NCBI RefSeq assembly: GCF_965638725.1
Contig: NC_134975.1
Span: forward strand, 1,190,179-1,254,178
Source of the DNA: Aptenodytes patagonicus
Taxonomy: Eukaryota; Chordata; Aves; Sphenisciformes; Spheniscidae
Length of the DNA: 64,000 bases
Direction: 5' to 3'
In this document: positions 11,370-23,400 of the stretch, one piece after another
How the letters are laid out: each line of letters starts with the position of its first letter
Numbering within the stretch: position 1 is the stretch's first letter
Notes under the pieces: generated by a model
What the model saw: only the letters and a program-made list of their open reading frames with translations
Databases searched by the model: none
Told to the model about the DNA's origin: nothing
Translations under genes and position numbers: made by a program

Positions 11370-11470
11370 CCCTAAACCCAACCCTAACCCTACCCCCTAG
11401 CCCTAGCCCTAGCCCTAAGCCTAAGCTTAAACCTAAGCCTAAGCCTAACCCTAAGCCTGACCCTAACCCA
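11370..11470 (+). repeat. Degenerate interstitial telomeric repeat
   Basis: About 17 hexamers of CCCTAA and its variants (CCTAAG, CCCTAG) run in one orientation for 101 bp. Several are perfect telomeric units and the rest are one or two substitutions away. The array lies inside unique sequence with genes on both sides, so it is interstitial and not a chromosome end. The divergence between units indicates age. Confidence 0.88.
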
Positions 11471-14400
11471 GTCCCTCACGTGTGGATGTCAGGACCCCTG
11501 CATCAGCGGGTCTCGGTGCAGAGGATGGTCCCAGGCAGGTCTAATTTATGGACATGAACCAACCTAAGGAAGAAAACCAGACCCGGGGCCAGTTTTCCCT
11601 GCTGCAAACGCGCCGCTCCATCACAGCTCAGCCCGGCCGGGCTCACGCGACGGCTGCAGCCCCTTCGAAACGTTCAAACGAAGAGGCTTTGCCTTACCAA
11701 GTCCTTTAGACCCACGGAGGAGACACCAAAACAGAGGCACTGAGACACCAAATCACCAGGACAAGACACCGAATCACCAGGACACCGAAATGCCGAGACA
11801 GGGAGACACGGCGGCTTGGTGGCATCTGAAGGACCCCATCCCCGAGACCCAGCACCAGGAAACGGAATTACAGACCACTGTGGGTTTCACAGTGAACACA
11901 GTCGGGCGGGAACCTGTGGAGACCGTGAGGAACTGGCAGGCAGCTGGGGGGGGGGAGTGTTTAAGGAAGGATTAATGAGAGGAGAAGGAAAAACAACAGT
12001 TTTTCCCAAAGGGCCATTTTAAGGCAGCACTTGTAACCCTCCCTCGAAGCAGGAAGGGCTGGGACCTTCCCATTTCCTTAACTTTTCCTTCTTCCTTTTG
12101 CCTTTGAGTCTTTAATATTCACGGGGTCTAAATCGTTATTTTCCGCAGTTATTCCCATATATGAAATGCTTCTTTAAAGGAGGGGGGGGGGGGGGAAAAG
12201 CCTCAAGGACAAATTCTCAAGAGATGAGCGGGATAAAATACCAGCCCGTTTCCAGCTCTCTGAAAACAAACAGGGCTACCCCCATCTCGAATCATTTTCC
12301 TCCTTTTGTTCCCAGATCCAGCCACCATCCAGCTTTCCCGCCTACGGTGCGCGGGGCGGAGGGAGGAGGAGGAAGGCCATCCCTCATCCGGTAAATCCGG
12401 CTGTTTCCCAGCTGTTGCTGTGACTTTGCAGGCAGGAGCAATAACCAGGAGAAAGACTTTGCTCTGGGTAACCTGGCCACCAGGTGCTGGTGGTGGAGAA
12501 AAGGGCCAAGGTCCAAATCTCTGCAAAATTAAGACCCCATCCGGAGCTGACCATTTTGTGGGCAGTGCCAAGGAGCCGGGAAACCTGTTTTGGGTCGAGA
12601 GGTGAAAAAATATTAGGCTGAGAAATGCAAGCAGGCCAAATCTGAGCTGTTGAACAGGAACGTCTGTATTAGCATCTGAAGCGGTTACTCCTCCTTTCCC
12701 CACTTGCTCATTTCCATCTCATCCACCTTCGCCTGCCGGAGGTTTCCACCCCTCGGAGCAGGACCACCCACGGCCGCTCGGGGTGGGGATGTCCCGGGGT
12801 GGGGATGTCCCAGGGTGGGCAGCAGCCGCTGCCGTGGGCTCCTGCTAATGCGGAGCAGTCTGCTTGGAAAAGGTCTCTGCCAGCTGCAGAGGGGCTGGCA
12901 GCCATCCCTCCCCTGCCCGCGGCTCCAGCTCTCTGTGCGGTCAGCCAGGACACGAAGCTGGGTTTAACTCAGCCTCAGACCGCTCGCAAGGCAAAATGAA
13001 CAGCTCTGCAGCAACCTGGGCATTAAAACACCCGGCTGCCCCCTTCTCCAGGGCTATCGCGTCCCCACGTGCCTGGAAGACGCAGCTCCCACCCGGTCCC
13101 GTGAGAGCAGGGATTTCCTGATGATGTGATGTGAATCTTGCCCTGAAACATGACCCAGAGCAGCCCATGGGGAAACACGGAGCAAGCGCCGGGCTAGCTG
13201 CTCCAGCTCCGGCTCATTGTGTCTGCTCAGTGAATCTTTAATTAGGCCATGCAAATTCCAGCAGCTTCTAATCATCTTAATCCCGAGGCCAGCTTGAGGT
13301 TGCCATTGCTTCCGATGTGTCAGCGACTGCCTGCCCCTCTGCTTGGCTGAGGATGCTCCAAACTCATCTTGTCCAAGAATGGACACCGTCGTGGACGAGG
13401 GTGATGCAGAGGCTGAGGGAATCAGGGAAGCCACATCTCCGCTAGCTTAGCATCCCCAAAAACCTGGTGGTCAGCTGGACACAGTGCAGGACTCTTGTCC
13501 AGTGATTGCATATGTCTCCTGGCCGAGGAAGGAGGACCCGGGCGCCTCCACGCACACTCAGCTTCTCGTTACCTCCTGCAGATTTGGGGTTGCTCCGTGG
13601 ACGGAGGGAATCCCATTTGCTGAGGGGGTGTTGGGGGGATGCTAATCCAGGTGGCACTGCCTTTCCACCTGGGGATCAACATGCTTTCGCACTGTAACAC
13701 CGAACTGATCAAAAAGCTGATTGCTGCCCAAAACCAGACTCTTTAGGCACCGAGGTGCCTGCTCATGCCGGCTGCCAGACCTGCCTTCACGGTACTGGCA
13801 GGGATTTAAGGTGCAATCGCTTTCTTGGGTGCGAATCTCCTGAGCTGGCTGAGTTCTTTACCTCGGGACGAGGTGACTCATGCCCCGAAGTGCCCGTTTC
13901 TCTCACCGCCGGCTGGCCCAGACACGCACGTCTGCACGGCAGCAGCCTACCGAGGGTGATGTCAACGCCTCCTGGGTGCCTATCGCAACCAGCATCGCCG
14001 CTCTCATCCTGTTTCTGACGAAGGGACGCACACGCTGCTCTCTTCTTCCTCGGTTTTTGGTTGGTGTCAGCTGCAGCCCAGCTTATTTCTACATGTTGAT
14101 TCTGCTCCTGTGTCCTATCACGCATCCGAGCTGGTACCTGCACCCTTGAGCCGAGCTCCTCGACAGACCCATCCTCCAAACCTGCCCCGTATCTCAGCAG
14201 CTCTCCGTGATCTCCTCACGCCTGCCTGTGCCCGGCGCAGAGCTGGGACGCACCGACACGGGCTTGGGTGCCTGGGGGCACCCGGCGGCCCATCTCCCAC
14301 CGGCTCTCGAGTCTCGTCTGGTGGATGGTTATTAACGCAGGAGAGTTGTTTCCTTCTTGTCAGTGAAGGTGAAGGAGCACAGCAAAACGGATTTCTTTAG

Positions 14401-15660
14401 AAATCAATGTACATTACGTCCATGAGGCCACTTTATTCCACTTTCCAAAGCACCATTTACTCTTTCCCGGTATTTACCTGCGTCCATGTCCTGTTGTTTT
14501 CTGTGGAAACAGCTCGAGGTTTCCTGAACCCATCTCCCAGCCTGGAGACAGATCTACCCACTTGTGATCTCCAGATCCCCCCTGCAGCCTTTTAAAAGAC
14601 ACATTGACCATCTCTCAGATTGGTCTAAGTGATAGACCTGCTCCCCAAAACCTGCTCCCCTTATTATATCTCCCAAAATCCTTCTGGATGACTTTCTGCT
14701 GTGGCCTGATCTTCCCTAAATGATCTGTTTGAACCTTGATCATCTATAAAAACCAGACTTTCTTGTTTCTCACCTTGGAGAGGTTTTCTACCTGTAAAAA
14801 ATTATTCCACAAACTCTTTTTGTCTTTGGCACCAGCCCTTCGGGCAGGCTCAGCAGAGTTGGGATGACACTACAGAAGTCGTCTCCAAATTTCTGCTGGG
14901 TAATTGGTGGAAAGTAGGTGTGAGAAGAGTCTGGGCAGAGCGGACCGAGATGGAGCTGATTTTACCTGTTTTGACACAGAATAGCTGACTGGCATTTGCT
15001 GACGCTGCTTATCGCGCTTTCAGGTATGCGCACGCAGCATCTGAATTCCTGCGATGGCTGTAGGAGGTGTCAGGAAAGAGGGTTTTTTTTGCAGGTCTCA
15101 GGGCTTTTACGCTAAAAAAACCACTGACAACATGTCCCTCCCCCAGCCAAAGGCACCCAGGACAAGCAGCCATCCATCCCAAGGGCACCTGGCATTTTAT
15201 TAATGTCACCGAGTCTTTGAGGACTGTGCTCAGCCCCAGGATGCATCAGGCCGAGACGTGGCGTTGCTGAACCCAAACGAGCTGCAAGATTATCCGGGTT
15301 TTCACCAGTGACCGTGACCGATGCACGTTCAGCATCTCAGGCGTGAGGTGTGTGCGGAATAATGTCCCACGGCGCGGTCTGAGAAATGCCGTCTCTCCTC
15401 CAAGCCCTGCGGTGAGCTCCCCCGTGAATTTTCCGATTCTTCAGCCAAGAATGTGATAAGGCTTCACGGGTCGGTCACACTGCATAAACATTTTCTCCGC
15501 TCTCGGATCCCATGACCTGCTCTTGAACTGGTGGAGCTGAATCCTCAGCCACATCTCTCAGCCCCAGTGAATGCCAACCTTTACAGACATGCAGTGACCG
15601 TCCTCATCATCGCATCCTCCAAAAAAGGAAGACCCTCCACATCCTCCCCGCGTTCTCCGA
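11471..15660. other. Intergenic sequence between RAPGEF3 and SLC48A1 (right part)
   Basis: No gene, RNA or clear mobile element is recognised. A 21-bp unit (AGACACCRAATCACCAGGAC) is tandemly duplicated at 11742-11784, there is a short G run near 12181, and a GGGGTGGGGATGTCCC word is doubled at about 12780-12812. The rest is featureless to the eye. Confidence 0.5.
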
Positions 15661-15664
15661 TGGT

Positions 15665-16025
15665 TTGTCACTTGTTCCCCTCCACTCAGCGCTCGTTGCA
15701 CCGCATCTGGATGCTGTGTCCAGTCTGGGGCCACCAATATGCTATAGACACCAATGAACTGGAGTGAATTCAACGGAGGGCCACCAAGACGGTTGGAGGC
15801 TGAAGCCCGCTTGGAAGCTGGGGCTTCTCCATGAGGGAATGGGGCTTGTTCAACCCAAAGAAAAGTTTTGGGGACACAGAACAGCAGCCTTGAGCACCCA
15901 CAAGGAGGTTATTGAGAAGATGGAGCCAGGTTCTCCATGGTGGCTCATGGCAGGAGGCTGAAATCAGAGAGGTTCACATGGGATATATGGAGAAACTCCA
16001 TCCTTGGTGGTTTTCAAGACCTCGT
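15665..16025 (+). mobile_element. CR1 LINE 3'-end fragment
   Basis: Several phrases typical of the 3' part of avian CR1 elements occur in the right order on the plus strand. These are a TGCTGTGTCCAGTCTGGGGCC segment near 15713, a segment corresponding to the usual 'gttgttcagcctggagaagag' region near 15845, a block around 15885-15925 matching the 'gcagccttcca...' region, and GGTTTTCAAGACCTCGTTGG near 16010. The fragment is diverged and truncated at both ends, with no intact reading frame. Confidence 0.75.
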
Positions 16026-16639
16026 TGGATAAAGAGGGAGGGAGGGAAAGGGAGATGTTGTTTCAGCGATGTCTCAGGCTGAAAGGGAAGGAGGCTGCTG
16101 CCATCTAGAGCAGGGACTCATCTGCGTGCGGACACGGCAGCCAAACTGCACTTTCCCAGGCCTGGAAAGATCATCTTGGTAGAGACTAAACCCGGAAAAT
16201 CAAGGAAAAAACATTACGAGCTGGAATAGAGCAAGTAATGGATTCCCAGGCTCTGGGCAGAGCATCTGTCCCTGCCGTCCTTGAGCGGCAGACGATGTGC
16301 CGCTTACATAAGTGCAATTAATAATTCATTCGAAATAGGTGGAAAAAGCCCATTCTCGTCTCCATCACCATTGCAAGTTTCTGCCCCCTGGGTTTAAGCG
16401 CAGCCAAACCCAGCCGGCAGCTCAGGACATGGAAAAAAAAAAAAAAGATTAAAAAAAAAAAAAGGAAAAAAAGAAAAAGAGAACGGAAAAGCCCCAAAAC
16501 TATTTAAGAACTTTTATTAGGTGTCCCCAAACCGCAATCCCGCAACCGAGCAGGATGGTGCTGGTTGAAGAAGGAAAAATCCCCGGGAGAAGAAGCGAAA
16601 GCTGCGCAGAGAACGTCCCCAACCCCACGCGCTCCCCCA
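16026..16639. other. Intergenic sequence with A-rich tract
   Basis: Nothing gene-like is seen. At 16431-16486 there is an A-rich tract of two long A runs split by GATT and GG, ending in AAAAAGAGAACGGAAAAG. It directly precedes the C-rich minisatellite, so purine/pyrimidine asymmetry switches strand at this point. Confidence 0.5.
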
Positions 16640-17225
16640 TCTCCCAGTGTCCCCGTGTCCTCATGCCTCCTGTGTCCCCCCATGCCCCCCTGTGCCTCCA
16701 CAACCCCCCAAGCCTCCATGTCCCCCTGTGTCCCTCATGCCCCCCATGTCTCCCCACCCTCGTGTCCCCACACCCCCCGTGTCCCCACGGCCCCCCATGT
16801 CCCCACACCCCCATGCCCCCTTGTGTTCCCCACACTACCCCATGTCTCCACACCCCTCCATGTCCCCCCTGTGTCCCCCGTGTCCCCCTGTGTCCCCACC
16901 CCCCCATGCCTCCATGTCCCCTGCGTCCCCCTGTATTCCCCATGTCCCCCCGTGTCCCCACCCCCGTGTCCCCACTCCCCCATGCCTCCATGTCCCCTGT
17001 GTCCCCCATGACCCCTCGCGTTCCCCACACCCCATGCCTCCATGTCCCCTGTGTCCCCCATGTCCCCCCCCGTGTCCCCCATGTCCCCCCCCCGTGTCCC
17101 CACGCCCCCTCGTGTCCCCACTCCCTCCTGTCCACCTGTGTCCCCCACGCCCCCCGTGTCCCCATGCCCCCCCCCCCCCGTGTCCCTCACGTCCCCTCGT
17201 GTCCCCACCCCTGTATCCCCACGCT
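16640..17225. repeat. C-rich (minus-strand G-rich) minisatellite upstream of SLC48A1
   Basis: About 590 bp is built from short words of the type CCATGTCCCC, CCCCTGTGTCCCC and CCATGCCTCCATGTCCCC. A higher-order block (CCCATGCCTCCATGTCCCCTG) recurs near 16905, 16979 and 17031. The plus strand is almost free of G runs while the minus strand is G-rich, so the array could form G-quadruplexes or R-loops. It ends about 135 bp before the SLC48A1 start codon, at the edge of the CpG island. Long open frames through it on both strands are repeat artefacts. Confidence 0.92.
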
Positions 17226-17268
17226 CCCTCCCGCCTCCCCGCCCCGGGCCTCCCCCCGGTCCCCCCGG

Positions 17269-17284
17269 CCGCCAGGGGGTGCGC
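17269..17284 (+). promoter_or_regulatory. CTCF-like motif at the SLC48A1 promoter
   Basis: CCGCCAGGGGGTGCGC closely resembles the CTCF core consensus (CCASYAGRGGGCRS). It sits between the minisatellite and the GC boxes, about 80 bp upstream of the start codon. It is a motif match only and occupancy is inferred. Confidence 0.4.
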
Positions 17285-17360
17285 TGGCGCGGGGCGGGGC
17301 GGGGCGGGGCGGGGCCGGGTGTCGGCGGGCGGGGCCGTGCGGCGGCGCAGCAGCGCTCCG

Positions 17361-17499
17361 ATGGCGGTGAGCCGGGCGCTCGCCCTCCGCCTGGCCTACG
17401 CGGCGGCCGGCGCCCTCATGGGCTTCTCGGCCTTCTTCACCTGGAGCCTGGCGCCGGCCTTCCGGCAGCCCGCCACGGCGGCGGCGGGGGGGCTCTCGG
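17361..17499 (+). CDS. SLC48A1: SLC48A1 (HRG1 heme transporter), exon 1
   Basis: SLC48A1 moves heme out of the endolysosome or phagolysosome into the cytosol, for example during recycling of red-cell heme in macrophages. This exon encodes residues 1-46 plus one base of codon 47. The ATG at 17361 gives MAVSRALALRLAYAAAG, which aligns with human MAPSRLQLGLRAAYSG. First transmembrane segment: about residues 10-30 (LALRLAYAAAGALMGFSAFF). The conserved RQPATAAAGGLSG ending matches human RQPGTAAMGGLAG. The donor is GTACGAG at 17500. Joined to exons 2 and 3 it gives 147 residues against 146 in human, so the gene looks complete and intact. Confidence 0.95.
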
Positions 17500-20400
17500 G
17501 TACGAGGTGGCGGGGGGGAGGGCTGCGGGCGGGGGGGGGGAGGCCGGGGCGCCGCCGCCGCCTGAGGTAACTCCCGCAGCGGGGCCCACCGGTGGGTGCT
17601 GAGGGAGGGCGTGAGGGTGGTGGCGGGGCGAGGGCGAGGAGCGCCTTCCCTTGGGGGTGGCGGGCTGCGGGAGCGGGCGGCTTCGCCTCAGCGCTGCTGC
17701 GGGTGGTCCCAGGGGTGTGGGTGTGTGTGGGGGGGAATAGGGCGGGGGGCGAGCAGGACTGCCCCGGGAGCGCAGACCCCTCAGTAAGCACCCGGGAGGG
17801 TGGGTGAGCCCAGAGCCCACCCTGGGTCCCTGCCCGGGTGCGTGCTCTCACCTCGCCAAAAATCGCCAAGCGGCCTGAAAATGGAGGGAAGCAACAGTTT
17901 GTGCCTGGGCGGTGAGTGCGCGGGGATGGCGTCGACGCCAGGCCGACGGCGCCTGGCGGTTCCCTTCCCTCCACGCTTCGCGCGTTGGTTTTCTTTGAAT
18001 CTCGGTGGCGAAGCTGGCAAAACTGGGCTTGTGACGCGGGGGGAGAAGAGCTCTGTGCGGCGGCTAGCGTAGGTGAGAACGGTGTATGATTGTGGGACTT
18101 GGGCTGGCTGCGGTCCGTTTTGGGAAGTCTCCACGTGATGCTTTTGTGATCTGCCCAGGAACTCCTGACCTCCTGGAAGGACTTGTTGTGCTCTTCAGAG
18201 AGTGACTTTTAATAAAAACTGTTTGGGAGACTTTAGCTCACAGTGTCTGGCTGTACTTGCAACTTGAAATGCAAAACCGCGGCTTGTGGGACACATTAAC
18301 TGCATCTCTTGATGCTCATCCCTTAGGAAAAAGGAAATTAATCTGTGTATTTTATAACCTCGCTAGTGAAGACGGAATTGTTCTAGTCTTCACCTTGGTC
18401 CCAAGAAGGTTTTTGCAACGACATCTAGCAAACTTGCTGTTTGTGGTGGAATAGCTTTAGATAATGATGTTGTATAACTCGCAATGCTACGGAGCGAAAA
18501 CTTGTAAAAGTCTGAGGCTTAAATTGCATGTGGCCGTCAGAGCAAGCCCCATACGCTAGCCAGCGTTGTTACTGAAGAGGGGATTTTATTTCCAGGTTAC
18601 AGTTGAAAGCTTTGCTGACTTCCCTAGTAAATTTTTGGTCTGGCAACCTATACTTACATGTGCTCTGTGTTTTCAGGAAAGAAAAGAAAAGCGCCAGCCT
18701 CCTGATGTTTATACCTGCTGAAAGCACCTGTGCCAGACGCTCCGAAATAGGCGTTTGGGCTACTTGTCGTAGAGGCCAGAAGCTGTAAAATGCATCTTAA
18801 CGTCCACTGAAATCAGTGAGATTCAGGTGCCTACGTCAGTTATGGATCGTAGTTAATGATTGGGTTGGAGCAGAACGTAGTCCTCTCTTGGTTTGTCAGC
18901 TCAGCAGCTCATGAATAAGAGTAATCGCCCGGAGGAAGAGTAGAAAGTGAAGTTAAACTTTGTGAAGAATCTGGCTTGCTTCTGGTGTGTGAGCGACGCC
19001 AGCGCTCCCGTGGACCTCTCAGTATTTGCTGTGCTGGCAGAGCAGCTGCGAGGTGCGGGGTTGTGGTTGTCTCTCTGCTTCCTCTCCCTCCAAAAAGTTT
19101 TAATTCCAGCTGGAATGGGAATTAAGCAGAGCACTTCCAACACCTTGCTTTACTAGGTGGCACAAGGAAAGTTGGAGTGTTGTACCCCAGAAATGCAGAA
19201 GAAAATAACAAGTAATATTTTATGCTGCATGCATGTGCTGTCTTTGTGTTCAGAGAGGAACTTCAGAAGTCCACATTCTAAGAGGAGTCTGATGAGAAAG
19301 CAGAGAGGGGAACCATCCTGTACTTTCTGTGCTGAAGTTATGTAGATATTGTCTGCTGGGAGAAGGAGCTTTGCGTACTGGTTAATTACCAGGTAATTCA
19401 AGCTAGTTAAGATAACAAGGAGCAAGGTAAGCAAGAAACAAAATAAAAAAAAACCGGTCATTTGTTAGGTTGGACTCTATGAATTTGTGTGAATTTGCTC
19501 TCAAACATCTGTGAAATGCCCATGGGTAGAGTCGCAGCAGGATCAAAAAGCCTGAGAAACAGGTTGAAATATATGTTTTGGTGTTAGACAAAGTTGATTT
19601 AAGGGGTTCCTGTCATCTTAAATTCATGGCTGCTTTTTCCTGCCCTTCTGCTTCACTTTTCTACCGCCTCAGGGTCTCAATAGGTGAAATATGCTCCAGA
19701 CATTTGAGATGAGACTTTTCTTTTAGGCTCCCACCCCTGAACTGAGGATATGTACTGTGCTGTCTCACAAACATTGTTATCCCCACGACGGAGGGGCCAG
19801 GAAGGAGTGGGAATAAAACCACTCGTGTATGGGGAGGACCTTGTAAATTCGTTCTGCTGCCAGACAGATGTTGAAGTCAAGTTGTGCCCTCAGTTCATTG
19901 CTAGCCTTTACAAATGGACATTTCACGTTGGAGCCTGCATGGGTAGAGAGCTAAGTGGTTGCTTATTTAGTTGCGGAGGAGTAGCCAAAAAAAAAAAAAG
20001 CTGTGTTTTTTTTCCATGCATTGAAGCTAAGGCTACTTGCTGAGGTAAGACTGTTCTAAGAAAAAAAATCGTGGTGTGTAGGAGGTTTGCATTATGCTTA
20101 GGCACTGTGGATACTTCAGTTTCAGGTAAGCAGGGCATTCACTTGGTTTGTTTCTGGCATACTTCATTAAATCATCCCTTTTTTTACCGTAACGTGCTAA
20201 CTAGTACTTACTTCTAGTGGCAGAGAATGGCAGGAAAGGAAGTGGGCGAGCTTCTGAAATTTTCCGCCATGTAGACATTGCAAAGTTAATTGTCAGGCAT
20301 TGTTTTGTGCCCTTTAGTCTGCTAAGAAACCTGTTGCAACTTTCTGCGTGTTGTACAGGATGACATAACGCAGAAAGGCGGCTTCTCCCCCAAAACGTGT

Positions 20401-23400
20401 GACACGGCTCGAACGCTGGGGCGCAGCGCGTGTTGCTGCTGCAGCTGGTGTTGTTGTGAAATCAAAGCCCTGTGCTGGAGGTGTGCTTGCTCTGCTGTGT
20501 GGGTTCGCTGTCTTTAGCACAAATGGGGTTTTCTTTTTTTTTTTTGGCCCGTATGTGCCTTATTCATTCCGAAGCTTCAAAAAGCGATCTGAGTACCTGA
20601 GAGCGAGTTGCAGGTCGAGGCTGTTGTGGCTGGGAGCTCTGACACCGTGGGTGGGGGGCAGAAAAGTGTTTAGGCTGGTGTATTTGGCAGCTTTGCAGCA
20701 GTTCCTCGTTAATAAGCCTCTGATAAAGCCGAGGCTTTGCCTGCCAGCCTTCTCTGCGAGTGTGTGTCTGTACATGTTTATCTAGTTTTAACTATCTTTC
20801 TGGTTTTCCCATCACCTCCTGTGTTTGTCGTTGCTTTTCTCTTGCCTGTGTTGGTGAGGTGGGTTCCAGCCTGCTGCAGCTCTTGTTGATGTGCCTTTGG
20901 TTTGTCAGGGACGCGTGTTTTAGGATGTGTATCCATGTCCTTCCTCTCTGTAAGAAGTCCTACTGATTCCTGTCTCATTAGGAATCTGTCTTTCTCTTTG
21001 TAATCAGTTTATTTATCTTTTGCTTATCTTCTAGAGAACCTTTCCTGCTACATTTTGCATTGAAATCTGCCCTCCACTGCTGCTTGTACTAACTTTCACT
21101 TGCTCTGATACATTGCCTAGAATTTAAAGACTTAGATATTTATTTACTCCAAGTTCTAGCATTGAAGTTCTGTTGGAGGGAAAATTGCCACATACTGATG
21201 AGTCTGTAACTAGAGCCTTCAGTTACCTCTAGTTATGAAACCAGAAGCGTGTAATTTAAGGTGCTGAGCAAACTAGCTTTCCAGTCTTTCCGGTTGGCTT
21301 TCATAATAATACCCCCCCGCCCCCCCCAATGCCTAGTAAAATCAACTCCCTAATCCTCCAAATCTTAAATATGCCTCTGGGCATGCATACTTGGGAATTT
21401 GGGGATCATCTTAAATCAGATACAGACCTTGTGTATCATACTCTTGTTTTAAGCAGAAACACCCCATCAGGTGCTTCTGGTGACCTGAAGGACAGCAACT
21501 TAATCGACTAATCACAGGACCCAGAAAGTCATTCCTGAGTTAATACTGGCTGTCTCGGTGGTTTGCCATTTAATTTTGAGCTAGTCACAGTGGCTTTTAT
21601 AATTTACTGCTTGTTTGTATGTTTGACCTTCTCCCCTCACTGCCTTAAATTAATATTTTTTTTTTTTTTTCTTTTTAAGTAGGCCATGAATCTCTAAGCA
21701 ACTCTGATGTTTTCATTCTGCCAGAGGCAGTTTAAAAGAGAAGAAAGCAATTAAATGTTTTCAGGATGTATCCAGCCCTTTCCTGAGTGGCTTTTAATGT
21801 TCTTGTGTATGCATCTTCTCTTTTTTTTTTTCTGCTCCAAAGAGACTTTATTGGCTGTTTCCAAGCTGCTCAGATATTTCTGGCAAAATATAAAGCTTGT
21901 GCTTTGCGAATATAATGTGGACCAGATATTAAAGCAGCTGCAAAGAAGATGAAACACAAAATGTACTTTCCTGACACTTTAAAAATATCTGATAAGTGAA
22001 AGTAGTAGAAGCTGGTTTATGCTCAACACAGTATCTGTTGCATACGAAAGCAGTGATTCTCTGAAGACTCTGATAACTAATCTAACGTGCATATACTAGA
22101 TAAATTTATGCAAATTGGCTTGTTCCCGGTCCAAGGCTGGAATAGCATAGCCAAAAAGTGTTGCAGTTATGGAGTAAAGCATTCTTAAATGTTTGGATTT
22201 GCATATAAAATACTCCATATTGTTCGATTGAGGTTTGGCTCGTGACTGTTTTAGTCCATCCTCTTAAGGGATGGAGAAAAGGGAGGGAAAGCACACTAAA
22301 AGAAAACGCAGAAAAGCCTGCATGTGGCTTCTGCTTAATCATAATTTAATTAAGTTGCGAGGGGAGAATGAGTCTCTTGTAAGTGCTGCTGATGTGCTGG
22401 AAAATGGGGTGTTGGTTTCCTCTTCAGTGTGAATGGTAGAGGCACAGAGCACCTGAAATCTGTAAATCTTGTTTCCTGCTTCTGAAAATGGCTGAGCAGA
22501 CCGACTCGGTGCTGAACAGCAAGCTGAAACGCCAGGTTTTCTTTCTCGCACGTGTGCGGCCCGATCTGCTTTTCCTCCGAACCGAAATGCCCTGGAATAG
22601 TAAAGCACTCGATTGCACGTGTCCAGAGGGAAATTTTGCCAAGTGAAAACCAGTTTTCACTAGAATACTCCACAGACTCCTCTCCTTCGAGAGCTGTTTT
22701 CCTAAAATATGTCAGTGTTCATCCCCAGCTATTTTGGCAGAAGAGCTGTTCAAGAAAACCCGTTTTTAACCTCTTCCAAAACCAGCTGAGGCTGAGCTAG
22801 CTTGGCTTTAGCTCCCGGAAGAAAACATTTTACCCTTTCAGGGGATCATCCAGACGAGGCAAAGTTTTCAAAACTTAGAAATGGCAAAACAAACTTAGGT
22901 TGGCAAAGCTCAGGCTCCTTTTAGAGCAGGTATTTCTAATGCTCCAGCTAGAGTAATAGAGCGCGTAAAAGAAGATTGTTTAGATGGAAAATGTCTGAAG
23001 GCTTTGTAAGCACTCTGAAAAAAGTCTTCTAATTGGTCACCATAGACTTCATATTTTCCAGGACTATGCAAGTAGTTTTTAATACTGTTTTTCATTTTTA
23101 TTGTCATTTTGTTTGCCATCATCTTTGTCTGCCATCATCATCGTGCATTTTGAGCTTCAGAAGGCTGGAATAAGAATGCTCATGGCAGAACAGCTTCTGT
23201 GTGTGTGTGTTTGCTTGGTGTTTTGGCCTCCGTTGCACGTTTGTTGTTTTTTCCTAGAATCTGTAACGCCCGTGAGGGTTGTACACAGTGTCCTACCGCG
23301 GCGCGCAAACGTGGCCTGACACGTTTGGCCTCTGGCTGCTCTGACCTCAGGGAAGGCAGCTGTGCTGTTATTCCCCGTCAACAATGCAGCTTGTTTTGCT

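Larger units (their letters stand above)
17230..17700 (+). promoter_or_regulatory. SLC48A1: CpG island promoter of SLC48A1
   Basis: A CpG-dense region surrounds exon 1. A run of overlapping GC boxes, GGGGC repeated about five times at 17291-17315, lies roughly 45-70 bp upstream of the ATG and should bind Sp/KLF factors. No TATA box is visible. The start of transcription probably lies between 17316 and 17350. Confidence 0.7.

Noticed and set aside
11370-11470. Reading the telomeric hexamers as a chromosome end
   Set aside because: The array is short and degenerate and is flanked on both sides by unique sequence and genes.
16500-17602. Open frames of 200-300 codons, Pro/His/Cys-rich on plus and Gly/Trp-rich on minus
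   Set aside because: They translate the C-rich minisatellite. The peptide periodicity mirrors the DNA repeat and there is no family match.
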